Part shown: one piece after another, positions 22,516 to 32,361 of the stretch
Position numbering within the stretch: position 1 is the stretch's first letter
Layout of the letters: every line of letters begins with the position of its first letter
Source of the DNA: Pseudomonadota bacterium
GTDB lineage: Bacteria > Myxococcota_A > Polyangia > GCA-2747355
Reading direction: 5' to 3'
Assembly (NCBI GenBank): GCA_016702545.1
Contig: JADJDT010000044.1
Span: forward strand, 1-64,000
DNA: 64,000 nucleotides
Translations under genes and position numbers: made by a program
Notes under the pieces: generated by a model
Databases searched by the model: none
What the model saw: the letters and a program-made list of their open reading frames with translations, nothing else
What the model was told of the DNA's origin: nothing

Positions 22516-23592
22516 CTAGCCGTGGCCGCCGGCGCGCGGGCGCAAGGTCGAGCGCGAGAGCAGCTCGAGCGGGCGCTCGGCTGCAGCCAGCACGATCTCG
22601 GCGGCGTCCTCGGCACCCGGAATCAGCTCCATGCGGTGCGAGAGCAAGAGCGGCAGCAGATAGGCCACGTCGTCGCTCGAGACGTAGTCGCGGCCGCGAA
22701 AAAGCGCGAGGGTTTGCAGCGCGGGGATGCCCTGTACCAGCGCGCGCGTCGAGACGCCTTGCACCACGCGGCGATCGGCGCGCAGCAGCGCGGCCGTATC
22801 GACCAGGCATTCCTTGTGTCGCTGCGTCAGCTGCACCTGGGCGCGGATCGCGCGCCGCGCGTCGATCACCTCGTCGCGGCTGACGCGGGGCAGCGTGCAG
22901 GGCGCCTTGGGTGTGCCCCAGGTCTCGAGCACGCGCAGCTCCGACGCGCGATCGATGTGCTCCATGCGCACCTTGAAGAGAAAGCGGTCGATCTGCGCCA
23001 GAGGTAGCGGGTAGGTGCCGGCGACGTCGAGCGGGTTCTGCGTGGCGATGACGAAGAACAGCTCGTCGAGCCGATGGCTGATGTTGTCGACCGTGACCTG
23101 CTTCTCCGCCATCGCCTCCAGCAGCGCCGACTGCACCTTGGGCGAGGTGCGGTTGATCTCGTCGACCAGCAAGACGTGGGCGAAGATCGGGCCGTGGCGG
23201 AACTGGAAGGTGCTGCTGTCGGTGTCGAAGACCATCACGCCGGTGATGTCGGAGGGCAGCAAGTCGGGGGTGAACTGCACGCGCCGAAAGTCGGCGATCT
23301 CGTCGGCCGGCCGGTCGTCGGCGATCGACTCGCCCAGCGCCTTGGCCAGGGTGGTCTTGCCCGAGCCCGGGTAGTCCTCGAGCAGGATGTGGCTGTCGGC
23401 GAGCAAGGCCACCAGCACCAGGTCGATGACCTCGTCGCGTCCCATCACGTGTTCACGGACGCGCGCGCGCAGGCGCTCGGCGATCTGCACCGCTCGTTCG
23501 AGGCTGGCGCCCGCTTGCCGGCCCGGGTCGGTGGCGGCCCCCGAGCTCGCGTCGGGGTCCAGGTCGCTTGGGATCGTGTCGCGGTTGCTCAT
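22516..23592 (-). CDS. MoxR-family AAA+ ATPase
   Basis: An intact cytoplasmic AAA+ ATPase of the MoxR class, chaperone-like proteins thought to help mature or insert partner proteins, often together with DUF58/VWA proteins. Motifs: Walker A in DYPGSGKTTLAK (about residue 75), Walker B in LLVDEINR, the GAFTGA-like region replaced by the MoxR pattern (FQFRHGPIFAHV), sensor-1 FFVIATQNP and the arginine-containing QIDRFLFKV. The start at 23592 (MSNRDTIPSDLDPDASSG) gives 358 residues, normal for the family. It lies between the transglutaminase gene (59 bases upstream) and the TPR gene (no gap), in the classical DUF58-transglutaminase-MoxR neighbourhood. Confidence 0.9.
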   Translation of the reverse strand: MSNRDTIPSDLDPDASSGAATDPGRQAGASLERAVQIAERLRARVREHVMGRDEVIDLVLVALLADSHILLEDYPGSGKTTLAKALGESIADDRPADEIADFRRVQFTPDLLPSDITGVMVFDTDSSTFQFRHGPIFAHVLLVDEINRTSPKVQSALLEAMAEKQVTVDNISHRLDELFFVIATQNPLDVAGTYPLPLAQIDRFLFKVRMEHIDRASELRVLETWGTPKAPCTLPRVSRDEVIDARRAIRAQVQLTQRHKECLVDTAALLRADRRVVQGVSTRALVQGIPALQTLALFRGRDYVSSDDVAYLLPLLLSHRMELIPGAEDAAEIVLAAAERPLELLSRSTLRPRAGGHG

Positions 23593-23651
23593 CGTTGCCT
23601 CTCGTTTCCGCCGCAGCGCGTCAGCGGGCTGCGCGCTCCCCGCCAACCGGC

Positions 23652-25800
23652 TCAGCGGGTCCACAACCAGCTCAGCGGGTTGATCAGGCCGACCAGCCGC
23701 CGCAGGGGGTGAGTGTGTTGGGTCAACTCTTGCGCCACCTGCCGCACCAGGGTCTGCACCTCCGCGGGGTCGGGTGCCCGCCGGCTGCCCCAGCTTGCCG
23801 CCAGGTGCGCGGCCGTGAGCGCCGGCAGGTGCGGGGCCTTCGAGCACAGGCGCGCCGCGTGCCTTTCCCGCGTCTCGGCGTAGCGTCGGCCGTACCCCAG
23901 CTCCGTCAGCCGGTCGAGGGTCGCCACGTACGCCAGCCGGCAGTACGCCTCCTTGGCGGCGAGCCGGGGTGCTGCCCGCCGCGCGATCTTGATCGCCCAC
24001 GCGGCCAGCAACGCCGCGCATAGTAGCGCGAAGCCCGCGCGCCCGACAGCGCGCCAGGGCACGACCCACGCCGCGGGCCGCTGACCGAGGCCGGCCGTCG
24101 AGTCGTGGCGAGCGACCTCGCCCAGCAGTCGCTCCAATTCGTAGTCGACGGGTGGCGCAGCCGGGACGTCCGTCCGTTCGGGGTGGATGTCGAAGGTGAC
24201 CCAGCCCACGCCGTCGAGGTGGAGCTCAGGCCAGGCGTGCGCCCGATCGCCCATGATCAGCACCGACGAGCCGCCGCCGCGCTTCAGCGTCTGGACCGCG
24301 TAGCCGAGCGCGACCCGTGCGGCGAGGCCGAGGCTGCGCAGTAGGTAGACCGCGGCGTGGGCAAAGTGCACGCAGTAGCCGCGCCGATCGCCGAAGAGGA
24401 ACGCCGCCGTCGGATCACGGCCCCCGCCGTGCTGGAGGCGACGGGTGTAGAAGCCCTCGTGTTCGAGATAGCGCTTGATCGCCAGCGCCTGAGCCAGGTC
24501 GTCGTCGCCGAAGCGCGGATCGACCTGGCTCACGATTTCGCGGGCCAGCGTGACGTAGCGCGGATCGTCGGGAAGCGCGGTGTAGTGCCTGACCCAGGCC
24601 GCGGGCCAGGCCGCGGGAATCGAGCGCTGGCCGAGCAGGCGCTCGCCCGGGACCGCCAACACGCGCGAGACGACCTCATAGGCAGCGACGAACTGGCGCG
24701 GGTTGGGGTTGTCCACCGCGCGCAGCGCGATCGCGTGCGAGAGCGCCGGGGGTTGGGGGTGGTCGACCAGCAGGTACATCGTGGTGGGCACGACGACATG
24801 GGCCTCCGCGCTCTGCTGCTGCCCTGGGGTCCACGACGCGGCGCCGGGGAAGCTCGTGGGCACGTCCGCGTCGGCGCGCGGATCGGCGGTCAGGCGCACG
24901 CCGTTGTAGAGCGAGAGCGTGCGCTGGCGAAAGTAGAGGATGCCGTCGCTCGCGCTGTAGTCATCGCGCAGGATCGCCAGCGCGACCGGCTGCGGAGGCG
25001 CCTGGGAGCGGTAGTCGTCACGGAAGAGCGAATCATCACGCTCGCCCTTGCCGTCGCCCCGCCGGTCCCCCGCTCGCGGCGGGCGTTGCCCACTCAGCCC
25101 CAGCGCGTCGGGGCTGTGCGCCGGGCCGACGTCCAGGGTGGCGAGCAAGAAGAAGGGTGTGCCGAGCAGCGCCAGCAACGCCACCGTGGTGATCAGCTTT
25201 GAGCAGGCGCTGTGAGCGCAGAAACAACAACGCGGCCAGCAGCGTGGTCCCCGCGCCGATCGCCAACAACACGCTGGCCGGATGGATCCCGTGGCTCCAG
25301 GCCCAGTCGGATAGCCAGCGTGGCCGGTGAATCATGCGGTGGCGGTGCGCGGCCAGCGCCGCGACAGCGGAGCCGGCGACGAAGGCAACCTCGAGCAAGG
25401 AGCAGGCGCGCACGCGGATCGCCAGCAGCCGCAGCAGGAAGAGCGTGCAGAGCCCGCCGACGCCGAAGATCAGCACGTCCGCGGTCGCGAGCGCGCGCTC
25501 GATGCCGAGCGCCGCGGCCAGCGGGGCGCGTTGCAGCAGCCGCTCGGCGAGCAGCGCGACGACGATCGTCAGCGACACGGCACCGAGCGCCGCCACACTC
25601 AGCCGCAGGCGGTGTCGATGGGCCACCGGGGCCAACCACTAGACCCACGCCGCCGAGCACGATCGCCGCCACACGCCGGCGCCGGACGCGAAGCCGCCCA
25701 GATAGAGGTAGAGCGCCGTGGCGTAGAGCAGCGCGCGAAGCCCCGTGACGTGCAGCGACTCGTGACGCCGCTCGATCCCCTTGGGTGCGACTGCGGTCAA
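23652..25800 (-). CDS. Membrane protein with periplasmic transglutaminase domain (DUF3488/TgpA type), frameshifted
   Basis: A TgpA-like protein: several N-terminal membrane segments (GLRALLYATALYLYLGG, AIVLGGVGLVVG, LSVAALGAVSLTIVVALL, LLALLGTPFFLLATL), a periplasmic transglutaminase-like core, a further membrane segment (AGFALLCAALLAAWAI) and a C-terminal DUF4129-like tail. Catalytic triad: Cys in DRRGYCVHFAHA, His in MGDRAHAWPELH, Asp in VTFDIHPE. The TTG at 25800 overlaps the DUF58 stop (TTGA). Frameshifts near 25670, 25635 and 25195 split the membrane part. The family is essential in Pseudomonas, though its substrate is unsettled. The DUF58, MoxR and transglutaminase genes are a recurrent cluster. 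Confidence 0.8.
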
Positions 25801-27086
25801 CGCGCCAGCGCTTCCAGCGTGCCCAGCGGCACCAGCTCGCCGCTTGGGCGGTGGATCACGCGCACGCGCAGCCCGCAGCCCTGCAAGCGCCGCACGAGCG
25901 GGGGGACCTGTGCCAGCCGCCGGCGCAGCGGGCTGCCCTCGGCGAACAACAGTCGCGCCAGCGGTCGCCGTCGCAGCCATCCCAACTCGGCGTCGAGGCC
26001 CAGCACCACGGTCGCACCGGCGAGCGAGGGAGCCAGCAGCGCGACGCGGCGCTCCCAGGGCCCCGGCGTGGGCGGGACGAAGAGCAACCAGTTCCGACCG
26101 CGTTGCTGGCGGGCGCGCTGGATGAAGGCCTCGAGCCGCTCGGCCCCGTGACGCCGGGCGCTGACGGAGCCGACGAGCAGCTCCAGAGCCTCGGCCGGGC
26201 GCGTGGCGGGCTGTTGGGCCTGGTCGGTGCCGAAGAGGAACTGGGTGCCGAGCAGGCCGTCCTCGATGAAGAGCCGCGCGACGCTGGCGCTGGCCTCGTC
26301 GTCGACGCCGGCGACGAAGAAGGCGGCGGCGCTCGGGCTGGGGACGAGCGCGCGCTCGGGCGTGCGCACCAGGAGCTGGCGTGTGCGGGCAAAGGCCTTC
26401 CACAGCACGTGGCGCAGGGGATCGCCGTAGCCGTAGCCGCGCATGTCGAGCAGATCACCCAGCGGCTGGCCGCCCGGGTGCGAAAGCCCCTCGCCGCTGG
26501 CGAACTGGGTCACGATCTGCGCCGTGGCCAGCGCGCGGCCGGGCAGGATACGCACGCGCTGCGGGCTGGTGCGATGGAGGCCGCAGCGGGTCAGGCCAAA
26601 GATGTCGCGCACGACGAAGCGGCGCTGCACGCTGGTATAGCTGCCGCGCTCGTGCGGCGTGACCAGCTCCTCGACGCGTCCGGCGCCGAAGGCGACCGAG
26701 ACGTCGACCTGGCGCGGCTCGGCCCACTCGAGCCGGACCTGGACCATCGGCCACTTGGCGAAGCGTGGGTAGGAGAAGCCGGTGGTTGCGCGCACGCCGC
26801 TCTCGAGCGTGAGGTTCTCCGCGGTGCCGCGGCTGCGGCGCAGCCGCAGCGCGATCACGGCCGTTACCGCCAGCACATTGACCGCCGCGCTGGCGACCAG
26901 CAGCAGCGCGATCAACCCCGCCGCGTACAGCACGAAGTCGCCGTTGCGCGGGGCCACGTCGCGAACGACCCAGACCCCGAGCGCCGTCACGGCCAGGCCG
27001 AGCGGGGTGAGCGGGACGGCATAGCGGAGCCGGACGCAGCGTCGTAGCCACGGAGCCTGCTCCAGATCTGCCACGCGCGCCCACAC
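25797..27086 (-). CDS. DUF58 (VWA-like) membrane protein
   Basis: An intact 429-residue protein with two adjacent N-terminal membrane segments (YAVPLTPLGLAVTALGVWVV and FVLYAAGLIALLLVASAAVN), then a soluble part with the DUF58 signature: GVRATTGFSYPR, YTSVQRRFVVRDIFGL and the hallmark DLLDMRGYGYGDPLRHVLWK (R..GD..R.I.W), followed by a VWA-like fold. DUF58 proteins are standard partners of MoxR ATPases. The start is a GTG at 27086. Its stop overlaps the next gene's TTG start, so the two are translationally coupled. This is probably the first gene of the operon that runs down to the NAM lipoprotein. Confidence 0.85.
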   Translation of the reverse strand: MWARVADLEQAPWLRRCVRLRYAVPLTPLGLAVTALGVWVVRDVAPRNGDFVLYAAGLIALLLVASAAVNVLAVTAVIALRLRRSRGTAENLTLESGVRATTGFSYPRFAKWPMVQVRLEWAEPRQVDVSVAFGAGRVEELVTPHERGSYTSVQRRFVVRDIFGLTRCGLHRTSPQRVRILPGRALATAQIVTQFASGEGLSHPGGQPLGDLLDMRGYGYGDPLRHVLWKAFARTRQLLVRTPERALVPSPSAAAFFVAGVDDEASASVARLFIEDGLLGTQFLFGTDQAQQPATRPAEALELLVGSVSARRHGAERLEAFIQRARQQRGRNWLLFVPPTPGPWERRVALLAPSLAGATVVLGLDAELGWLRRRPLARLLFAEGSPLRRRLAQVPPLVRRLQGCGLRVRVIHRPSGELVPLGTLEALAR

Positions 27087-27183
27087 GATCGGCTGTCCTG
27101 CTCACCCTGGAATCGCGGCGTAGCGTGTCGCAGGGCCTGCGTTTCGGCAAGCCCTGGTGCGCGCTTCGGCGGTGGAGAGGGCG

Positions 27184-27756
27184 TCAGCCGTGCTCGAGCG
27201 TGACGATGCGCTGGCGCAGCGCGAGCACGAACTTCTGCACGGCGCGGCGCAGGCCATTGCTCAGCAGCGCCTCGGGGACCGGCAGGCGCGGGGGTCAGCA
27301 GCATCTCGTAGATCACCAGGCAGCGGTTGCGACCCCAGGGTTTGACCCAGACCGCCCCTTCGTAGCGCGAGGGTGCCCTCCAACATCTTCCAGCGGGCGA
27401 CGTACACCGCGCCGCGTCGACCTTGCTGCAGCCGCATCCGCGCCCGTGTCTTGCCCAGGGGCCAGGGCAGTTTCGCCACCAGCTCGTAGAGCCCTGGCCG
27501 CTGCCCTCGAGCATCCGCGCCTCGGCGATGCGCGGCGCAAAGTGGACGTAGTTGGGACGTCGGTGAGCACGGCGAAGACGCGGGCTGCCGGCGCGTCCAC
27601 GAGGCCGAGGGCACGTGCGCGATGCGCTTGCTCGGCGGGGATGCTGATCGCCACCACGTTGCCGCTGTCGAGCTCGCGGCGCAGGTCGGCCCAGGCCGCG
27701 GGCGGGTGGAGCCCGGCGCCGAGCAGCGGCACCACCAGCCAGATCCAATGTCGCAT
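27184..27756 (-). CDS. Exported SRPBCC/START-like domain protein, frameshifted
   Basis: Starting at 27756 with a GGGAG Shine-Dalgarno sequence, MRHWIWLVVPLLGAGLHPPA...AWA is a signal peptide. The mature part reads GLVDAPAARVFAVLTDVPNY, the typical beta1-alpha1 start of a polyketide-cyclase/START-like (SRPBCC) fold, then VHFAPRIAEARMLEG, a middle with KLPWPLGKTRARM, and ends ALLSNGLRRAVQKFVLALR before the stop at 27184. At least three small frameshifts (about 27550, 27500 and 27365) break it. The length of about 190 residues suits the fold. It probably binds a hydrophobic ligand in the periplasm; the ligand is unknown. Confidence 0.65.
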
Positions 27757-27900
27757 CGACGCTCCCAAGCAGGTTGGTGGCAGACCGCTCGGCGGTCCCG
27801 GGCTCGCGGCCCGGGCGCAAGGATAGTGCAGGCGGCGCCCTGAGGCTACGCGCGCGCTGCAGGGCGTGAGGCGCGCGTGCGGCGGCCCGGCCGCGGGTAC

Positions 27901-29320
27901 TCAGTCGCGCTGCAGGTCGAAGGCCTTGATCTTTTTGTGCAGGTTCGTGCGCTCGATGCCGAGGGCCGCCGCGGTGCGCGAGATGTTCCAGTCGTGCTCT
28001 TTCAGGCGCCGGAGCAGGAAGGCGCGCTCGACCTCGTCCTTGAACTCCCGCAGCGTGCGGCCGGGGAGGCGGTCGAGGTCGAGGTCGAGGTCGAGGCCGA
28101 GACCGAGGGTCGGCCCGGCCCCCGGCGCCTCGGCGAAGAGCGCGGGAAGATCCTCGACGCGAATCGTGTCGTCGCTCATGATCACGGCGCGCTCGATCAC
28201 GTTCTTCAGCTCGCGTACGTTGCCCGGCCAGTCGTGGCGTCGCAGCCGCTCGAAGACCGCCGGATCGACCTGCTTGTGCGAAAGCCGTTGGCTCGGCAGA
28301 AGTCGGCGACGAAATGCTCGACCATCTCGGGCAGGTCGTCGAGGCGGCGCGCAGCGGCGGGGAGTGCAACGTGACGACGTTGAGGCGGAAGTACAGGTCC
28401 TCGCGGAAGCGGCCCTCGGCCACCTCGCGCTGCAAGTCCTTGTTGGTGGCGGCGACCACGCGCACGTCGACGCGCACGGGGCGCTCGCCGCCGACGCGCG
28501 TCAGCTCGCCGGTCTGCAGCACCCGCAAGACCTTGGCCTGTGCGGCCAGGCTCATGTCGCCGATCTCGTCCATCATCAGCGTGCCGCCGTCGGCCACCTC
28601 GAAGAGACCGCGCTTGCGACTGATCGCGCCGGTGAAGGCGCCTTTCTCATGGCCGAAGAGCTCGCTCTCGATCAGCTCGGGCGGGATCGCGGCGCAGTTG
28701 ACCTTGACGAAGGGCCCCTGGCTCAGCGTGCTGTGCTCGTGGATTGCCCGCGCCACCAGCTCCTTGCCGGTGCCGCTGTCGCCGGTGATCAGCACGCGTG
28801 CTCGCGTCGGCGCGACCTTGGCGATCTGCGCGAAGAGCGGCTGCATCGCCGGGCTCTTGCCGATCATCGCGAAGCGTCCGCTGACCTCGTGGCGCAGCCG
28901 CCCGATCTCGGTCTCGGCGCGCCGCTGGCGCAAGGCGTTGCGCACGGCGATCATCACGCGCTCGCGGTCGAGCGGCTTCTCGAGGAAGTCGAAGGCGCCC
29001 AGTCGGGTGGCCTGCACGGCGTCGGTGACCAGGCCATGGCCGGAGATCACGATCACCGGGACGGTCGTCTCTCCGGGGGCCGCGGCGTCTTGCAGCCGAG
29101 CTAGCGCGTCGAGGCCGCTCAGCCCCGGCAGCTTGAGGTCCAGCAGCACGCAGTCGACCGCCTGGCTCTCGAGCAACGCGAGCCCCTGCTCCGCGCTCTC
29201 GGCGTCGAGCACCTGGTACTGCTCGGATTCGAGCACCAGCCGCAAGGTGCGACGGATGTTCCGCTCGTCGTCGACGACGAGGAGTGTCGGTAGCCGGTCG
29301 GGAGCCATGCGCCGCAGCAT
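27901..29320 (-). CDS. NtrC-family sigma-54-dependent response regulator, frameshifted in the ATPase domain
   Basis: A two-component regulator that activates sigma-54 promoters. It has a receiver domain (LLVVDDERNIRRTL, phospho-acceptor Asp in VLLDLKLPG, Lys in FLEKPLDRE), then an AAA+ domain with Walker A (ITGDSGTGKELVARAI), ESELFGHEKGAFTGA (sigma-54 contact loop) and GGTLMMDEIGDMSL. The C-terminus has a Fis-type helix-turn-helix (ISRTAAALGIERTNLHKKI). A run of alternating Leu-Asp sits in the linker. A frameshift near 28340 and another near 28285 break the ATPase domain. The ATG at 29320 or 29308 may be the start; neither has a strong ribosome site. No partner kinase is present in the window. 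Confidence 0.85.
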
Positions 29321-29502
29321 AGTGCCCGCCGCAGACCAAGTAAACGCGGGTCCGCCAGGGGTTGGACGGGCTGCGGCGCTGCGGTGCGGACGCTTGACAC
29401 CGCCGACGCGGCTGGGCCATGGTCGCGGCCGCTCGGCGCTGGCGACGGCGCTGCGTTGCGCCGAGGCGCTCGTGGGGGTCTGCGGCTGTCGAGGAGGGGC
29501 GG

Positions 29503-29931
29503 ATGGCCGGCATCAACAAGGTGATTCTGATCGGTAACCTTGGGGCGGATCCCGAGCTGCGCTTCACGGCGGGCGGGCAGGCCGTCGCCGACCTGCGCCT
29601 GGCGACCTCGCGCCGCTGGCGGGGCAAGGACGGCAGCACGCAGGAGGACACGCAGTGGCACCGCGTGGTCGTCTGGGGCAAGCAGGCGGAGCAGTGCAAG
29701 GAGTTCCTCAGCAAGGGACGCCAGGTCTACATCGAGGGCCGCCTGCAGACGCGCTCCTGGGAGGATCGCGACGGTAACAAGCGCTACACGACCGAGGTCG
29801 TGGCGCAGGACATCCAGTTCCTCGGCGGCGGCGGGCGCGGCGGCGGGGGCGGCGGCGGCGACCTGGATCAGTCGGGGCCGCCCACGGAGCACGACGCACC
29901 CGGCGATTTGGGCGACGACATTCCGTTCTAA
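29503..29931 (+). CDS. ssb: Single-stranded DNA-binding protein
   Basis: An intact 142-residue SSB. The OB fold starts MAGINKVILIGNLGADPELR and includes WHRVVVWGKQAEQCKEFL and GRQVYIEGRLQTRSWEDRDG. It is followed by a glycine-rich linker and the acidic tip DLGDDIPF, which recruits replication and repair partners. The start at 29503 follows the Shine-Dalgarno sequence GAGGAGGGG. A longer upstream frame to 29419 exists but is not conserved-looking. It is divergent from the NtrC-type gene. Confidence 0.95.
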   Translation: MAGINKVILIGNLGADPELRFTAGGQAVADLRLATSRRWRGKDGSTQEDTQWHRVVVWGKQAEQCKEFLSKGRQVYIEGRLQTRSWEDRDGNKRYTTEVVAQDIQFLGGGGRGGGGGGGDLDQSGPPTEHDAPGDLGDDIPF

Positions 29932-30059
29932 GCCGACACACCTCCTTTCCCGTCGCCGACGCAGGCCTTCCTGTCGCCCAGGCGGGCTCTCTTGCCGCCC
30001 AGGCGGGCCCGCCGCTGGCGGTGAACGCGGGCGCCTGCTCCGCTGAGCCGAGCCGAACG

Positions 30060-30845
30060 ATGTATCGCGGCCAACTCGTCGCCGTGGTCATGCCCGCCTT
30101 CAACGTGGCGGCGCACATCGAGCGCGCCCTGCGCGCCGTGCCGAGCTTCGTCGATCATGTGATTGTCGTCGACGACGGTAGTCGCGATGCGACCGCGGCG
30201 ATCGTCGCCGGTGTCGGGCGCGAGGGCCTGCTCTTGCTGCGCCACGGGCGCAACCGCGGCGTGGGCGCGGCGATCGCCAGCGGTTATCGTGAGGCGCTGC
30301 GCCGGGGGGCAGCCGCGGTGGCGGTGATGGCGGGTGACGGGCAAATGGACGCGGCCGACCTGACGGCGCTGCTCGACCCGGTGCTGGGGGGTCAGGCCGA
30401 CTACGCCAAGGGCAACCGCTTCCGCCACCCCTCGATCTGGCGCGTGATGCCCTGGACGCGTGTATTGGGCAACGTGGTGCTGAGCCTGTTGACCAAGCTG
30501 AGCTCTGGCTACTGGCGGCTCTTCGATTCGCAGTGCGGTTACACCACCGCCTCGCGCGGCGCCCTCGAGGCCATCGGTTGCCGGTTCTTCGCGCGCTACG
30601 GCTACCCCAACGACCTGCTGGCGCGGCTGCGAGTGGTGCGGGCGCGGGTGGTCGATGTGCCCGTGCGGCCGATCTATGACGGTCAGCGCTCGGGGATTCG
30701 GCCCTGGACGGTGGTCTACCCGATGCTCTTCGTGCTGCTGGCCTCGTGGGTTCGGCGGCTGCTGCCGTTCCGGCGCAGGCCGGGGCTGTCGCCGGCTCCG
30801 GTGGCGGAACGTCCGTTGGCGGAGCGATGCGCGTCGGGGTACTGA
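30060..30845 (+). CDS. Family 2 glycosyltransferase (dolichyl-phosphate mannosyltransferase-like)
   Basis: An intact GT2 enzyme that likely transfers a sugar from a nucleotide donor to a lipid carrier or glycan at the inner membrane. The fold start VAVVMPAFNVAAHIERAL and VIVVDDGSRDAT give the nucleotide-binding Asp residues. MAGDGQMDAADL is the DxD-like metal site, and FDSQCGYTTASRGALE is typical of this subfamily. A hydrophobic, arginine-rich C-terminal segment (VVYPMLFVLLASWVRRLLPF) suggests a membrane contact. The ATG at 30060 is preferred over the GTG at 30021. Its end overlaps the next glycosyltransferase by 19 bases, so the two form an operon. Confidence 0.85.
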   Translation: MYRGQLVAVVMPAFNVAAHIERALRAVPSFVDHVIVVDDGSRDATAAIVAGVGREGLLLLRHGRNRGVGAAIASGYREALRRGAAAVAVMAGDGQMDAADLTALLDPVLGGQADYAKGNRFRHPSIWRVMPWTRVLGNVVLSLLTKLSSGYWRLFDSQCGYTTASRGALEAIGCRFFARYGYPNDLLARLRVVRARVVDVPVRPIYDGQRSGIRPWTVVYPMLFVLLASWVRRLLPFRRRPGLSPAPVAERPLAERCASGY

Positions 30846-32010
30846 CGACCTCCTACCCGCGGCACGCGGACGATTGGGCGGGCGGCTTCGTCGCCGAGCT
30901 GGCGCGCTGGTTGGCGCGGGAGGGCGACGCCCTCGAGGTCTTGGCGCCCACTCCTGCCAGCGACAGCACGCCCGGTGTGCGAGTGCGGCCGCTGCGCTAC
31001 GCGCGCACGCCGCGCTTGTGCTACGGGGCCGGGGCGCCCGACAACCTGCTCGGAGCGGGAGACTGGGGCGGGCGTGCGGCGGCCTGGGCCCAGCTGCCCG
31101 CCTTCGTCGGGCGGCTGGCGGCGGCGAGTTGGTGGCACGCGCGGCGCTGGGATGCGGTGGTCAGCCACTGGCTGCTGCCCGCGGGGCTCGTCGGCGCGCG
31201 GCTGGCACGCGGGCGACCGCATCTGGCGATCGCGCACTCCTCGGACGTCCATCTGCTGCGTCGACTGCCGCAGGCCCGCTGGCTGCTGCGCGCCTTGGCG
31301 CGTCCACGCTCGGCCCTGGTGCTGACCAGCGCGGCGCTGCGTCCGCCGCTGCTGGCCGTGGCGCGAGACGCGACCAGCCGCCGCTGGGTCGAGCGCGCGC
31401 CGGTGGTGCCGATGGGGGTCGCGCCGCCCGCCTGGCTCGAGGCCGAGCGAGCGCTCGGCCGGCCGCGGGCGGTGGGCGCACCCTTGCGGGTGCTCTATAT
31501 CGGTCGGTTGATCGCGCTCAAGGGGGTCGATCTGCTGCTGCAGGCCTGCGCGGGTCTACCCTGTGCGCTGACGGTGGTCGGCGACGGCCCGGAGCGCTCC
31601 ACGCTGGAGGCGCTCGCCGCGCGGCACGCGGTGGCGGCGGACTTCGTCGGCCAGCAGGCTGTTCCCAGTAAGTGGCGTGCGCTGCTGGCCGCGGACGTCT
31701 TGGTGCTGCCCTCGCGGGTGCTGCCGGACGGGCGGACCGATTCGGCGCCGGTCACGTTGATCGAGGCCCTGCTGGCCGGGGTGCCGGTGGTCGCCGCGGC
31801 GGTCGGGGGTGTCGCCCCGCTGCTCGAAGCGGGGGCGTGCGGGCTGTTGGTGCCGCCCGAGCAGCCGCTGGCACTGCGTGCGGCGCTGCAGCGCTTGCAC
31901 GGCGATGCGGCGCTCGGCGCGCCGCTGGTCGCCGCCGGTCGTCGGCGGGCGGGGACTTCGCGTGGGATCGCGTGGGTGCGCGGCTCCGGGCGCTGCTCGC
32001 CGCGCTCTAA
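30827..32010 (+). CDS. Family 4 glycosyltransferase, frameshifted at the C-terminus
   Basis: A GT-B fold glycosyltransferase. The N-terminal domain begins MRVGVLTTSYPRHADDWAGG. The C-terminal domain carries VLYIGRLIALKGVDLLLQA, ALTVVGDGPERSTLEALA, ADVLVLPSRV and the family motif DSAPVTLIEALLAGVPVVA (E-x7-E region). The main frame runs past 31950 into low-quality sequence. One frame over, GDFAWDRVGARLRALLAAL gives the usual C-terminal helix and a stop at 32010, so a one-base indel near 31950 is likely. With the GT2 gene it probably builds an exopolysaccharide or lipid-linked glycan. The acceptor is unknown. Confidence 0.8.
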
Positions 32011-32028
32011 ACAGGGTCACGTGGAGCA

Positions 32029-32131
32029 CGATCCATCCCGCCGGGCTGCGTTGCGGCTGTGCTCCGGTGCTCTCGTACCAGCCCGTACGTTCCGCTCCGG
32101 TGCTCGCCGCGCCTTGCCCAGCGGGCGCCTC
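32029..32131. repeat. Dispersed repeat, copy A
   Basis: Copy A (32029-32131) and copy B (32232-32315) both start CGATCCATCCCG and end with the block GCGCCTTGC...CGGGCGCCTCG, with a less conserved middle. They lie together between the glycosyltransferase stop and the IS110 transposase stop. They resemble short dispersed palindromic repeats rather than coding sequence. Confidence 0.5.
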
Positions 32132-32196
32132 GTACTCCACGCGACCCTGTTTCGTCCGCTTTCAGGGCGACTCTGTATCGCCGTGGGCTAAGGAGG

Positions 32197-32350
32197 AGGC
32201 TGGCCGAAATTATCTTACCAACCTGAGCGGCCGATCCATCCCGCGCGTCTGCGTTGCTCGTCGGTTGCGTACAGGCAGTACGCGCCCTCCTCGCGCCTTG
32301 CCGCACGGGCGCCTCGACCGCCAACCTGGCAAGCCAATTTCCGCCAGCCT
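32197..32350. repeat. Palindromic element enclosing repeat copy B, beside the IS110 transposase
   Basis: The left arm AGGCTGGCCGAAATT (from 32197) and the right arm AATTTCCGCCAGCCT (to 32350) are inverted repeats with one mismatch. Their inner flanks, TACCAACCTG and CCAACCTGGC, are also related. The element is about 154 bases and ends 11 bases before the transposase stop codon. Several IS110/IS1111 elements insert into palindromic repeats, so this may be the target or part of one end. Confidence 0.5.
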
Positions 32351-32361
32351 ATTATGAAGCT

